Notes: generated by a model from the letters alone, not told the origin. Positions 1 through 11,522 are shown, counted from the stretch's first letter. The stretch is DNA of 64,000 bases from Zizania palustris (GCA_019279435.1 JAAALK010000286.1:34719712-34783711), one strand, 5' to 3'. A program made the numbers and translations.

Positions 1-1
1 C

Positions 2-1425
2 GGTGGTTCTGGTCTCTGAATCCAGGATCAATCAGTTCATGGGGACAGTTGAGGAAGAAGTTCGTGAGCAACTTTCAGGGTACCTTCGTACCCCCAATGT
101 CAACAGGAAGCCTTTTCCAGGTGAAGCAGCTCCCCGGAGAGACTTTAAGACAGTATTTCAAGCGCTTCGCTCATACGAAGTCGCAAATTCGAGGGTTAAC
201 TACGTCTTCTGTAGTTGACGCAACTCGAGAGGGAGTCATTCATGCAGACATCCTTGATAAACTTCACCGGAAAAAGATATCTTCTGTTTCTCAGTTGATG
301 TCTTATTTCGAAGAATATGCAAGGTCAGAAGAGGGATGGCTTCGGAGAACAGCTGCAACTCCGTCGATACTGCAAGAAGTTAAGTTGGAAGTGAAAACTT
401 CAACACAGCCGCAAGGGCCTAGCTTCGAAACTCAGCACGACAGACGTCGGGGGCAAAAGCATCCTCATTCAGAAGTTTTGAACATTGCACCCCCGAAGAA
501 GTTTGCCCAAAGGGCTCTGCAGCCTTCAGGAAGCAAGACCAGCGACTTGAGGCCGCCAGGGAAATCGGCTGGCAAAGCCCAGGCCTTTTTCTGCTGTATC
601 CATGGTGAAAATCGGAGCCATGCAACTGATGCGTGCAAGTCTATACTTGCCTTGAGAGGAGAGTACTTGGATATAACTTTGGGTCGAGGCACTACTGACC
701 GAGTTCCGACCATAGTGCATTCGGAGCCTGTCCAGGCTGTGGCACGAATAGAGAACTTCGACCCTGCAAGACGGCCTCCGGTGGTCAATGTTATGCCACC
801 TCCGAAGCAAGAAGAGGTGCAAGATCGAGGGAAAAGAGTAGTCCTCCCTATCTCCGGATGAGGGACCCTCGGAAGTATGTCGAAGAGGCAGAGAAGAGAA
901 TATGTTAGAGAAGAGGGCCATATTGGAACCTCTTCATCTGCAGCTGCTATGCCCGAATGGTCCCATGTGCCAATATCTTTTTCTGCAGATGATGTAGCTG
1001 GTATTAAGTTTCCACATGCAGACCCACTCGTCATCACTGCTGACATAGCAGGAACTGAGGTTCGGAGATTCCTAATTGACGGAGGGAGTTCAGCAGATAT
1101 CATTTTTGTCCAAGCTTTTGATCAACTTTGCATCTCCAGAAAGCATCTTCTCCCAGCAGCTCGTCCTTTGCAAGGCTTCGCAGGACCCCCTCTAGATGCC
1201 CTCGGCCAAATTGGCCTGGAAGTTACTTTCGGAGAGGGGCTATTGGCCAGGACGGAGGAAGTGATTTTCGATGTTGTAGATGCCTCATATGCGTACAATG
1301 TCATCTTCGGAAGGGGCATGTTGAATCAATTCGAAGCTGTGGCGCATCATAATTACTTATGTATGAAGATGCCCACACAGGCGGGAGTGCTCACTGTTTT
1401 CGGAGATCAGGCCATTGCGTGAAGA
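2..1425 (+). pseudogene. Element B gag and protease region (broken)
   Basis: This covers the C-terminal part of the retrotransposon gag domain, a nucleic-acid-binding stretch with the Cys/His pattern FCCIHGENRSHATDAC near 590-640, and the aspartic protease with its LIDGGSSADI active-site loop near 1075-1104. The family usually reads D-S/T-G; here, as in elements A and C, it is D-G-G. Relative to A the frame is kept, but there is a stop at 859-861 (GGA to TGA) and two more near 1420-1434. The first 50 bases are also altered, so the native gag frame is only recognisable from about base 49. The start codon lies outside the window. Confidence 0.9.
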
Positions 1426-3500
1426 GCGTAGTATGGTCATGGCCCTCCTCTTGACCCGAGACAGGTGAACAGTGTACAAGATAACCCGGAGAATTCCTCT
1501 GCTCCGGACGAATCTTCGAAGAAATCCTTCCCAAGGCCAAGCCCTGAAGGAGAGATTGCAATGAAGGTTATTGTAAAAGATGGCAAGGAATATTCATTTC
1601 AATTTGGCAAAGACTTGCCTCCAGAAGTCGCTACTTCATTAGAGAAAGTAGTTGAGGAGAATTTAGATGTCTTTGCTTGGTCTGATGAAGACATCACCAG
1701 AGTCAGTCGGGATATTATTGAGCACAGTCTACTGGTGAACCCGAGGGCTCGGCCTGTTCGGCAAGGACTCCGGAAATTGTCTACAGAGAGAGCTATCCTG
1801 GCCAAAGACGAAGTGGAAAAGTTGCTGAAGGCTGGAATTATCAGAGAAGTGGCTCATACGGAGTGGTTAGCCAACCCAGTCTTTATCAGGAAGAAATCTT
1901 CCGGGAAGTGACGCATGTGTATTGATTTTACATCTTTGAATAAAGCATGCCCCCGCAACCCCTACCCCATGCCCCGAATTGACCAATTGGTCGACTCCAC
2001 TGACGATTCGGAGTTATTAAGCTTCCTCGACGCGTACGCCAGCTATCATCAAATTTGGCTAAAGCGCGAAGATGAGATCAAGACAAGCTTCGTAACTCCT
2101 TCAGGAGTCTTCTGTTATGTAAGAATGACCTTTGGCTTAAGAAATGCCGGGGCTACTTTTTCAAGGTTAATTGCTAAGGCTCTAGGTCATCAATTAGGTC
2201 GCAATGTAGAGGCCTATATGGATGATATTGTAATAAAGAGTGCTTTAAAGCACCAACATAGCCTAGACTTAGCAGAAACATTCAATAGCCTTTGGGCATG
2301 TGGGATCCGTCTTAATCCCGAAAAATGTATCTTCGGGGCGCAAGCTAGAAAATTGTTAGGGTATCTAGTTTCAAGCAGAGGGATCGAAGCTAGCCCACTC
2401 AGATAACTGCGTTGCAAAGAATGGCTCCCCCAGAGAATTTAAAGCAAGTGCAAAAGCTGACTAGTCGTCTTGCAGCACTTAGCAGGTTTTTGGCAAGGTC
2501 TGCGGAGAGAAGTTTTCCCATCTTTAAAGCATTGAAAGGGTCCGAAGATTTTGCATGGACACCAGAGTGTCAAAAGAGCTTCGAAGATATTAAGAATTAT
2601 CTCAGTAACCTCGCTACACTCACGGTACCTATTGCGGATGAAACCCTACTCCTCTACCTTGCAGCTACTGGATCTGCTGTCAGTGCAGTCCTTGTCAGAG
2701 AGGTTGATTTTGACGGGAAGTTGGTACAGAATCCAGTTTATTTTGTGTCCGAAGCATTTTCTAGAGCAAAAACAAGGTATTTCGAGCTTGAGAAATTCAC
2801 TTATGCTCTGATAATGGCTTCGAGGAAGCTAAGGCATTATTTTTGGCACATAATGTAATTGTACCAACTTCATATCCTTTGGGAGATATGCTCCGAAATA
2901 AGGATTCTACAGGAAGAATTGAGAAGTGGGCTGTTGAGTTAGCACCCTTCGGCATATCCTTTGTGGCAAGAACAACAATTAAGTCACAAGTATTGGCAGA
3001 CTTCGTGGCAGAATAGACTCCCCCTGCAGCATGGGCTCCGGAGAAGCCAAGTGAAGGGATTTGGACTATTTACTCTGATGGAGCTTTCCAAGCATCTGGA
3101 GCAAGCGTCGGAGCCGTGATAATTTCGCCTTCAGGCCAATAATACAGCGGAGTATGAGGGAATTTTATTGGGACTTCGAAAGACATGCGCTCTAGGGGCT
3201 ACAAGAGTTGTTATTAAGACAGATTCTCAGATTGTAGCAGGGCACGTAGACAAGAGCTTTCAAGTTCGGCATCCACAGCTTGCAAAATACTTGGAAGAAA
3301 TCCGTAAGATTGAAGCAACATTTAAAGGGATTTCCGTTCAGAGTATACCTAGAGCAGAAAATGTGCAGGCTGACATCTTAGCAAAAGCTGCAGCCAGAGC
3401 TATGGACATACCAGAAGAAGCTTTTTATGAAGAACTCAGTACACCTTCGGTGCCACAAATCCCTACTGCGGAAGTTCTTTGCATTCCAAGTACAGACTAG
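1426..3500 (+). pseudogene. Element B reverse transcriptase and dual RNase H (broken)
   Basis: The RT keeps the catalytic motif YMDD (near 2218-2229) and the FGLRNAGATF motif, although the preceding Pro is changed to Thr. It is followed by the RT-linked RNase H (ending near 2850 in RKLRHYF-like residues) and by the second, archaeal-type RNase H beginning at WTIYSDGAFQASGA near 3062. That dual RNase H arrangement is known for the Tat lineage. Damage relative to A: TGG to TGA at 1909, a one-base loss near 2400, a loss near 2843, TGG to TAG near 3014, and a deletion of about 41 bp near 3137-3146 that removes part of the second RNase H and shifts the frame. Confidence 0.9.
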
Positions 3501-4751
3501 CGAAGTTCAATTATGGAATTGTTGCAAGGAGAAACAAATATGTCCGAAGGGCCACAACTTTCGAGGTTAAAACTCAGAATTCGGAATTACCATTTAATCA
3601 ACGGTATTTTATACAAGGCCGGAGTATGTTCCCCTTTGCTCCGATGTATATCTCAAGCTGAAGGTCAAGAAATTCTTCGAGAAATTCATGAAGGACTTTG
3701 CGGTAGCCATTTAGCCCCTCAAGCTTTGGCAGGAAAAACACTTCGCTAGGGGCTTTATTGGCCTACAATAATAGCTGATGCGGAGAACTTAGTCCGCACT
3801 TGCCAAGGATGTCAGTGGATGGGATGAAGAAGTCATCGCCCACCAACTACTCTTCAAGTCATTGCTCCAGTATGGCCCATGGCCAGATGGGGTATGGATC
3901 TTATTGGTCCCTTCCCAGTAGCAAAAGGAAATTTGAAGTTCGCAGTGGTAGCAATCGAATACTTTTCAAAGTGGGTTGAAGCAGAGCCCCTAACAGCTAT
4001 CACTTCGAATAATGTTCAAAATTTTTTCTGGAAGAATATTATATGCCGGTTCGGAGTGCCTCGGCAGCTGACAGTGGATAATGAAACACAGTTTGATGCA
4101 GAACCCTTCAGGAAATTCTGTGAAGACCTAGGCATTCAACTATGTTTTGCTGCAGTAAGACATCCTCAATCTAATGGAGCTGTTGAAAGAGCCAATGGTA
4201 ATATCTTGTCAGGGCTGAATCGAAGAATAGTGGGATTGGCAAAATGATTGTGGACCGAAGAGCTCCCAAAGATCCTATGGTCCATCCGGACAACCCAGAC
4301 AAGGTCTACCGGCTTCACTCCTTTCAGACTATTATTCGGAGATGAAGCTATGACACCAACGGAGCTCAAAGGAGGATCCCTTCGTAGCACCGAACTAGAA
4401 ATAGAAGCAGAAAGACAAACTTCACTTGATTTAATAGAAGAGACAAGACTTCGAGCTGTTGCAAATTTGTCAAAGTACTAGCAGCAGACGAAAACTTGGT
4501 TCGACCCGAAGGTCAAGATTAATGAACTTAGGCCGGGTCATCTCGTTTTGCGAAATATCATAGCACCAGGGAAATTAGGAAATAAGTGGGAAGATCCATA
4601 CTTAATTGTTCGCTTAGGGCGTCCTGGTTCTTTTAAGTTAGCTAATTTGGAAGGTGAAGAGTTAGCGCATACATGGCATGCGGAGCACCTAAAGCGATAT
4701 TTCCCATATGGGCTCCTTGTAATCATTTGTAAACACTTTCCGAATCAATAA
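3501..4751 (+). pseudogene. Element B integrase (broken)
   Basis: The order is a zinc-binding N-terminal region (IHEGLCGSHLAP, then CQGC near 3805), the catalytic core (MARWGMDLIGPFP near 3880; the second Asp in VDNETQF near 4074; Glu in GAVERAN near 4180) and a C-terminal region ending near 4751. In-frame stops correspond to Gln, Arg and Gly codons of element A, for example at 3748, 3826 and 4245. No chromodomain is seen, as expected for this lineage. An AATAAA motif overlaps the end (4747-4752), and the matching site is also present in A. Confidence 0.88.
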
Positions 4752-4917
4752 AGCATATGGTTCAGATAATGCCTACCCCTCATAAACTTCCCACTTCCTA
4801 GTGGACGCACTGGAATAGCGGAGTTGACCGAGAGGGAAGTGTAATTAATTTGAATCATATTTTTCGGACTTCGGACCACTGGTCCGAAGTTTCCGACGAG
4901 GTGAGAAAACCACCAAA

Positions 4918-5219
4918 GAGTACGGAGTCCAAGCCACCGGCTTGAAGACATCCGTAAAAAGAGTCCAAAGAGACCAAATAATGTGGAGTCCAAGCCACTG
5001 GCTGGAAGACATCCGTAAAAAGAGTCCAAGGAGACCAAATAATGCGGAGTCCAAGCCACCAGCTTGAAGGCATCCGTAAAAAGAGTCCAAGGAGACCACT
5101 GCGAATTCCAAACCACCGGTTTGATAGAATTCGCAAAAAGAGCCGAAGGAGGCCAAAACAAACAGAGTTTGAGCTTATGAGCTTCGAATATCTGTGAAAA
5201 AAGTCCAAAGTGACCAATC
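4918..5219. repeat. Element B tandem repeat, about 5 units of ~60 bp
   Basis: Five diverged copies share the pattern GGAGTCCAAGCCACCGGCTT, then AAGACATCCGTAAAAAGAG and a short tail. Several units contain the dyad CAAGCCaccGGCTTG. The array lies between the end of integrase (4751) and the end of the antisense gene (5509). Hypervariable tandem repeats in this position are known for Tat-lineage elements. Long ORFs across it on both strands come from the period being a multiple of three and are not taken as genes. Confidence 0.9.
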
Positions 5220-5508
5220 ATTTGGGACACTAAAGTGTCCGAAAAGTTGTCCAAAGTGATTTCTTTCAAAACATAAGGTAGTAAGTTGCCAATCTTCAGA
5301 CTCCAAGTAGTCGAAGACATTTTATAAGATTTTAATCAATCTTTAAATTGCTAAGGAGCTTCGAGCCACCAAAATTGTACTCCTAAGTCTTTCTTTGCGC
5401 CTAACCATCTTTGAATATAGTTCGAAGTTGCTTACGCCGAAAGAGGGGCTGGGAAATAGGGAGACAATTTTTAATCGACATTTATTATTTGAACAAATTA
5501 TAATTACA
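5220..5508. other. Element B spacer between repeats and antisense gene, with a PPT-like purine tract
   Basis: No coding signal is seen. It contains AAGAGGGGCT at 5441-5450, which resembles the polypurine tract next to the 3' LTR (GAGGGGCTAC before 9622) and is conserved in A at 17896-17905. A minus-strand AATAAA lies at 5481-5486, just past the stop of the antisense gene, and could be its polyadenylation signal. Confidence 0.5.
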
Positions 5509-8500
5509 TCATGAAAAATCAGTGTCTATACCGAGAAGGAATCGAAGACCCCTTCGATCTCTAGAGCTAAGGTTGGAACGACTAGTTCCAAAGCCGGGAG
5601 TCCTAACAACTTTACGTTTAACTCTCCTGCCTCCCTTCGAAGCTCTAAAGTCTTTCTGTTCTTGTTGAAGCTCGGCCCAAGTTCGGAGTCATTCGGGGCT
5701 CCTTTCCTAGCTTCCAAGTTCTTCAGGCTTTTTACCCTGAGCTTCATCTTCATCGTCGGGCCATGCAATGTCTTCGGAAGATGAAGTTTCCAAGTTAACT
5801 TCTTTTTCTTCCTCTTTGATATAAGATAGTATATCTTTGCTTACTTCGGGCGTAATTGCACCGGAGTTATCTCGAGGAACTAAAAATCGAGGTCATTTGT
5901 GAAGTTTTAAAAGATCGAAGGTAGCCCATAGTAAGCGGAGTTCTTCGTTAACGTTTAACACTTCGACATCTTCCATATGAGGCGAAGCCTAAAAATATGA
6001 TAAGAAAACTTTCATTCATAAATGTACAAAAGCATGATTCTTTACATAGTCAAGGTCGTAAGGTAAATCTAGACCTGCGGGTTTGGCGGAGGCTGGCTGC
6101 TCGAAGCTTGCAACCGAGCTTGCTTTTGGCGTTGCCCTTCATCAATCCAAGCTTTGATCGTAGTGCGACCTTCGGCTCTCCATGAAGCTTGGAAGGCTTG
6201 CCAAGCAGCGGCCACATCTTCGGAAGGATTGAGAAGCTGCTTTTCGTTGAAGGTGATGGGAGCCACCTCTGTGTTCGGAGTTATCGTTATTCCCAGATCT
6301 TCGTAGTAGCGAAGTATGCCGATAGCAGCCACTTGTCCGGAAAGTTCTCCGTATCGAATGACTACCGTCTTCATCGTCTTCGCAGCTCCTTGGATCATTT
6401 TTAGCCACCGAAGCAGGGAGACGTTGTCATTTGAAGGAAGTGTCCCAGTAGTACCGAAGTACTCTAGAACACCTAGGAGTTGATTCATGACCTCCGCAGC
6501 CACCTTCTCCGATTTCAGCTTGTCTTCGAGTAAAGCATCTTTCGTCGAAGTCAGCTCCTCTACCACACCGGAGAGCCTAGCTGCCTCCGTAGCTAAAGAG
6601 TTTTTCTGAGTAAGCAGGTTGCTAGCTTCCTCTGTAGTTTTGGCTTTTTCCTCTTGGAGCTTGACAAGTTCAGCCCTTGCCGTAGCATGCTCCGCCCGCA
6701 TCTTTTCTATTTCCGCTCGAAGCACAATTTGTTCTGCTTCGAGCTCCTTATTCGCAGTTTCCAAGCTTTCTCTGGCCCTCCGCTCTATCGAGACCATGTC
6801 GTCCATTTGGGAAATTCGACCTTCGGAAATGTTAAGATTTCTCTGAAGAGTGGTAATTTCCTCTCGAAGGCGAAGACTTCCGCGTTCATTTGAAATGTTC
6901 GCAGCTCGGGCCAAGACTATTTGCTGCAAAGAGAAAAAACCAAGGTGAGAAATTATTTGTATATAAGATTAATTTCATTTTGCAAATACTTCGTACCTGG
7001 TACGCTGCACGCTCCATAGCAGCGTTGACCTCCGAACCCTCAGCTTCGCTCAATATGGCTACCAAGTCTGTCTCCCCGACTTCGCGGCTAGCTCGATCCA
7101 AAGGTTCGAGCAAAATCTGAAGTCCGGTTCTTCGCTCCAAGAAAGGAGCTAGAAGAGGGAGCATAGACAAGGCCCTCTAGTCGTCTTCATTCGGCGAGGA
7201 GCCAGAGCGCTGGGCCATATCCTTTGGAACTTTGGTAGACTGCCCCCTGTGTAGATTGGCTTTCGTCTGTCGATTCAGACAGAGTTGATCCTGAGCTCGG
7301 AGCAGGGAGGGGGTCCATCTTGCCTTTGCCTTTTCCAGGTCCCATTCGAGCGACTTCTGAAATTGGCTCCGGAGTGGCCGAAGTCCCAGGATTGGTATCT
7401 TCGGGAAGGCCCTCTTCCATAGAAGCAGATCCTATTAAAGCAAAGGTATTATACATTGCATAATTTCGCAGGAAAAAAGAACAAAGAATTATGTGAAGTT
7501 TACCTTCGACGTTTTGTCGACGGGTGAGCATCGGACTACTTGGCGGGTCGAAAGCTACTCCAAAGTCTTCGTCGGAGTCAGAATTCACAATTAAATCCTC
7601 GACTGTTGGAGCCTTTTTGGGAGCGGCCGTCGTTGCTTCACCCAGAATCGAAGTTGATTCTATAGCAACTTCAACTCCACCTTCGTCCATAGGGGCTTCA
7701 TCTCGCGTTAAGTCCTCTTGAGCAACCGAAGTCCCCACTTGCCCAAGGTTGCTTTGAGACTCCGGCACGCTCGCAGCATCTTCAATGTTTGCATATGTTT
7801 GGGCTGCATCCTTGTCAATCAAGTCGACAAGCATTCTACCTTCATCCTCCGAGGAATCGGAGACCAAAGCTATTTGGCTTGGAGGCACCGCAGTTTTTGG
7901 CTTTCAGGCTACCTTCTTCATTGGAGTCTTGACAGAGGTCGAGGCTCCAGCTTCGGCCTTCCTTTTCTTAGGCCCTTGCTCCGAAGGCACCCAATCCAAA
8001 AGAGGAGGCAGAATAACTTTGAGTAGCCCCCATACTCGGTTGGACCGCTCCCAAGTACCTACCAATTTAATCCTCCATTCCTTCTCAGCCAGAGTCGGGA
8101 CTCCCAGAATCTTCTCCGAAGCTCGTACAATTTGCTCCGAAGTCATAGGAGCTGAAGAAGCTGAAAGATGAGTTAACGTTGGTTATTTCTTCGAATAATA
8201 TACATGACATATGTTGTTTTCGAAGTTACCTGCAGGGCTCGAGCTCGAAGAAATTTTGCGGAGGCCGCCCTCCGTATCTTCCTCGAAGGTGATTGGCCAG
8301 TTGGCCATCAAAGGGGGGATTTGGAGTCTGATAAACTCCTCTGCCAGATCCCTCATACTCAGGCGGTGGCTAATCCGCTGAAGTAGGCTCAGGCAAGCTT
8401 CAAGCTGGCCTGGATCCGGATGAACAAGAGCTTCCCTTCGGAAGTTTATGTCCCGAAGAGGTCCAGCTAGGCTACTCCCTACCCCAACTTCGGCATAAAA

Positions 8501-9181
8501 CCATCGGAGGATCCAATCAGTGTATCACCTGGCATTGATGGCCTTGGCTGGAAATCGAAGAGCATACTCGTCTCGAAGTGGGAAGTTAATACTCCCGAAG
8601 GCCACCACCATCTTCTCACCTCCGGGGCCTACGAAGGTCTTGGGCTGGCACGAAGCTCGATGTAAAGCTGCGAAGATTTCCGCTCTGCCTTCACATCCTT
8701 CAGCTCGCAATGCCCACTCGAAGATAGAGAGGTGTGCTATCACATTCGGAGAGAGCTGGGGGAGAGTAACATGGAATAAATCCAGTACCTCGGCCAGGAA
8801 GTCGACAGCCGGAAGTCCCAATCCAGCTTCGAAAAAAGCTTCGAAGACGACTACTTCTCCGGGTCTTGGCGAAGGAATTACTTCTTTTCTAGGTTTCCGG
8901 ATCACTATCTCAGAACTGATTTTGCATTCTATTGTAGCCGCGAGTGTTTCCGTCTTGTAGGTTGAAGCCCCCAACTGATAGGACTGATCCGCGTACTTCG
9001 TTGACGCCGGGAGGAGATCATGAGGATCGTCGCGTTGGGGATTTCTCCCTGGCACCGCCATTGCTACCACTGCTGTTGTCGGAGTTGCCATCGCCGATGT
9101 CGCTGCCGCCGCTGTAGCCGCAGCCTACTGCCGAGCCAAGGTTGAAGATGCCCCAGGAACCTTGAAGCTGGTTTTTGCCAT
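5509..9181 (-). pseudogene. Element B antisense gene: PF04195-like, coiled-coil protein, 5 exons (broken)
   Basis: Homologous to the antisense gene of A along its whole length. Predicted exons are 9181-8230, 8160-7504, 7431-6997, 6923-6075 and 5988-5509, with introns of 69, 72, 73 and 86 bp bounded by GT and AG at the same places as in A. Exon 1 carries the region resembling the putative gypsy-type transposon family (PRPGEVVVFEAFFEAGLGLP near 8860). Exon 4 is a long coiled coil and exon 5 is acidic, ending GLRFLLGIDTDFS. Stops occur at codon 19, at a Trp codon at 8524, near 7903 and in exon 5, and exon 3 has a frameshift. The function of this protein family is unknown to me. Confidence 0.85.
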
Positions 9182-9286
9182 GGGATCGCACGAGTTGCTT
9201 GAGAGGAAAAACGGAGGCTAGGGTTTGTCTGATGGCTTGTTTGCACGAAAGCGGTGGAAAGGTACTTGAGAAAGGTCTGGGCCTTC

Positions 9287-9294
9287 TATTTATA
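9287..9294 (-). promoter_or_regulatory. TATA box of the element B antisense gene
   Basis: On the minus strand this reads TATAAATA within GGCTATAAATAG, about 105 bp upstream of the proposed ATG at 9181. The same site, at similar spacing, is present in element A (21838-21845). Conservation in two diverged copies supports a real promoter. Confidence 0.7.
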
Positions 9295-9621
9295 GCCCAG
9301 ACCACGATTTTTTACCATTTGCATCTGCCGTTTCACATTCTTAACCGTTATTTTGTTGCGGAGTTAACGCATCGCGTAACTTCCGTTATAAGAAAAAAGC
9401 CAACGACTATTTATTCTAAGCCTGAAAAAGCTTTCGGGCTTCTCAAGTTAATTCTAAGATAGTTCGAATGTAATTTTCTTAGAAGCTGATTTGAAGTTCT
9501 GCATCTCCACGTATTTCGGAGGTGGATTAAATCTGTTAACCCCTACGCATGATTATTTTTCTTGCGTATACTGCTCTCCTAACATTACAGATTTAGCGGA
9601 GAAGTGTATTCGAGGGGCTAC
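9295..9621. other. Element B spacer before 3' LTR, ending in the polypurine tract
   Basis: This is the likely upstream promoter region of the antisense gene. I see no ORF worth calling. It ends in CGAGGGGCTAC directly before the LTR, the probable polypurine tract for plus-strand DNA synthesis. Confidence 0.6.
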
Positions 9622-10116
9622 TGTTGGGGGAAAATATTCCATCTTAGGGGTTATTGCAGTAACAGGACAAAGGCCAGTGATTAAGTCAAAGGTTTCCAGC
9701 ATATAACTCCGGGGATACAGTAGATCAAGTTCGAAGTATGGAGGCGAACTCTAGTTCGGAGTATATCTTCGAACTTGGACCCTTCCGGGAGTTTCTTTGC
9801 CAGCTAAGATGGAAGACTTATCTTCTTTCTCATTAGATTAGCCTTTTACCATTTTAGCCCTATTAAGGGTACCGAATAGTTTCCACTATGTTGGTTGTAA
9901 CAGAGGGGTAAAAGGGTCTTTTCCTTAATATTTTGGCCTATAAATACCCCCCGTTTTACCCTGTAATGATAACAAAATACAAGTTATTCAATACACATCT
10001 TCGAACTATTTTAAGCTATTATCCTTTTGGAGGCTTGAAATAGTTTACTTCGCAAACACTTTGTTTGTTAGTTTCTAACCTTTAGAAACCTGTTAGCGTA
10101 ATCTTTTACGCCAACA
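9622..10116 (+). repeat. Element B 3' LTR (495 bp)
   Basis: Begins TGTTGGGGG and ends ACGCCAACA, giving the terminal inverted repeat TGTTGG/CCAACA. It contains the promoter TATAAATACCCCCC (TATA at 9939-9946) and ends in the same TACGCCAACA as the LTRs of A. It is clearly diverged from A's LTRs, mainly in U3. The junction at 10117 resumes element D's RT reading frame. Confidence 0.93.
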
Positions 10117-11024
10117 GGGATCTAAACAGAGCCACCCCGAAAGACGAGTATCCAATGCCGATAGCCGACATGCTAATCAACGATGCTTCAGGACACAAGG
10201 TACTAAGTTTTCTTGATGGCAATGCTGGTTATAATCAAATCTTTATGGCCGAAGAGGATGTCTACAAGACTGCCTTTCGATGCCCTGGTTTTGTCGATTT
10301 GTTCGAATGGGTCGTCATGACTTTTGGTTTGAAAAATACCGGCGCCACATATCAGCGCGCTATGAATTTGATCTTTCACGACTTGTTAGGAGTCATGTTG
10401 GAAGTTTACATCGATGATGTTGTGGTCAAATCGGATGCTATGGGAAACCATTTAGCCGATTTGAAGGTTGCTTTCGATAGGATGCGACAGTATGGGTTGA
10501 AAATGAACCCGCTTAAGTGTGCTTTTGGCGTGTCGGCAGGTAAGTTCCTAGGTTTCATGATTCACGAGAGAGGCATCGAAATTGATCCCAAAAGACTTGA
10601 AAAGATTAGAAACATTGCAGCGCCGACATGCAAAAGGGATGTACAAAAGTTGCTAGGCAAGTTGAACTATTTGCGTCGCTTTATATCCAACTTGTCCGGT
10701 AAGATTGTTGCCTTTGTCCCCATACTCCGGCTAAAGAACGAAGACGAGTTCACTTGGGGGGCAAGCCAACAAAGTGCTTTCGAAAAGATCAAGGAGTGCA
10801 TGTCATCACCGCCTGTGGTGAGAGCACCCAAGGCCGGGATTCCGTTTCGGCTATACATCACTGCCGAAGATGGTGTGATTGGGGCCGTGCTAACCCAGGA
10901 GGTAGGAGGGAAGGATTACATCATCACATTCTTGAGCCGCCGCCTGCTGGACACCGAAACCAGGTACGCGTTTGTGGAACGATTGTGTTTATCAATTTAT
11001 TACGCGTGTGCTAAGTTACGCGAC
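10117..11024 (+). pseudogene. Element D reverse transcriptase and first RNase H (left fragment)
   Basis: The open frame starts at the junction with B in the residues DLNRATPKDEYPMP of RT. It contains the catalytic YIDD at about 10408-10419, the FGLKNTGATY motif and the connection domain. The RT-linked RNase H begins near 10840 (FRLYITAEDGVIGAVLTQE) and is cut by element A after KLRD at 11024. No stop occurs in this 302-codon stretch. Upstream gag and protease are outside the window. The last five bases, GCGAC, are the left target duplication of A. Confidence 0.92.
11020..11024. other. Target-site duplication of element A, left copy (GCGAC)
   Basis: The five bases before the 5' LTR match the five bases after the 3' LTR (22671-22675) exactly, as expected from gypsy-type integration. 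Confidence 0.95.
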
Positions 11025-11522
11025 TGTTGGGGGGAAAATATCCCATCTTCAGAGTTATTGCCAAAGCAACATGAAGACAGCCAACCAGTTCGAAGATAGT
11101 CCGAAGGTCATCTTCGAAGGTGGCTTGGAACCTCGTTCGGAGTCCGAAGACTGGCATTGGTTCGAAGTATATCTTCGAACCAAAGCCTTCCAGGATCTTT
11201 TCTGCCAGCTAAGATGGAAGACTTATCTTCTATCCTATTAGATTAGTCTTTTACCATTTTAGCCCTATTAAGGAAACCGAATAGTTTCCTTAATGTCGGT
11301 TGTAATAGAGGGGTAAATAGGTCTTTTCCTTAATGTTTGGGCCTATAAATACCCCCCCATTTCACCCTGTAATAGGGACCGATTACAAGTGAATCAATAT
11401 ACACTTTCGAACTATTCTAAGCTATTATCCTTTCGGAGGCTTAGAACAGTTTGCTTCGCAAACACTTCGTTTGTTAGTTTCTTTTCTACAGAAACCTGTT
11501 AGCGTAATCTTTTACGCCAACA
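11025..11522 (+). repeat. Element A 5' LTR (498 bp)
   Basis: TGTTGG...CCAACA termini. U3 contains the perfect inverted repeat GGTTCGAAG-5 nt-CTTCGAACC at 11159-11181. The TATA box TATAAATA is at 11344-11351, followed by a C-run, so transcription should start about 30 bp downstream. Identical to the 3' LTR apart from one G. Confidence 0.97.

Larger units (their letters stand above)
1..10116 (+). mobile_element. Element B: decayed Tat-lineage Ty3/gypsy retrotransposon, 5' end outside window
   Basis: The internal region starts in the middle of gag at base 1 and runs through protease, RT, two RNase H domains, integrase, a tandem-repeat array, an antisense gene and a 3' LTR ending in CCAACA at 10116. 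It aligns along its length with element A, where A position is roughly B position plus 12226 at the gag end, so it is an older member of the same family. On the right it abuts element D exactly inside D's RT reading frame, which shows it inserted into D. The expected target duplication is GGGAT (10117-10121), but the left copy is outside the window. The 5' LTR is not visible. Confidence 0.93.

Noticed and set aside
465..1103. Overlapping minus-strand ORFs opposite gag in B, also in A near 12466-13150
   Set aside because: They mirror the codon pattern of the conserved sense frame, have no domain, and are not at the position of the antisense gene.
4745..5320. 191-codon minus-strand ORF over the B array
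   Set aside because: Same cause as in A; no domain and no homologue outside the repeats.
10117..10121. Claiming a confirmed target duplication GGGAT for element B
   Set aside because: Only the right-hand copy is in the window, so it remains a prediction.
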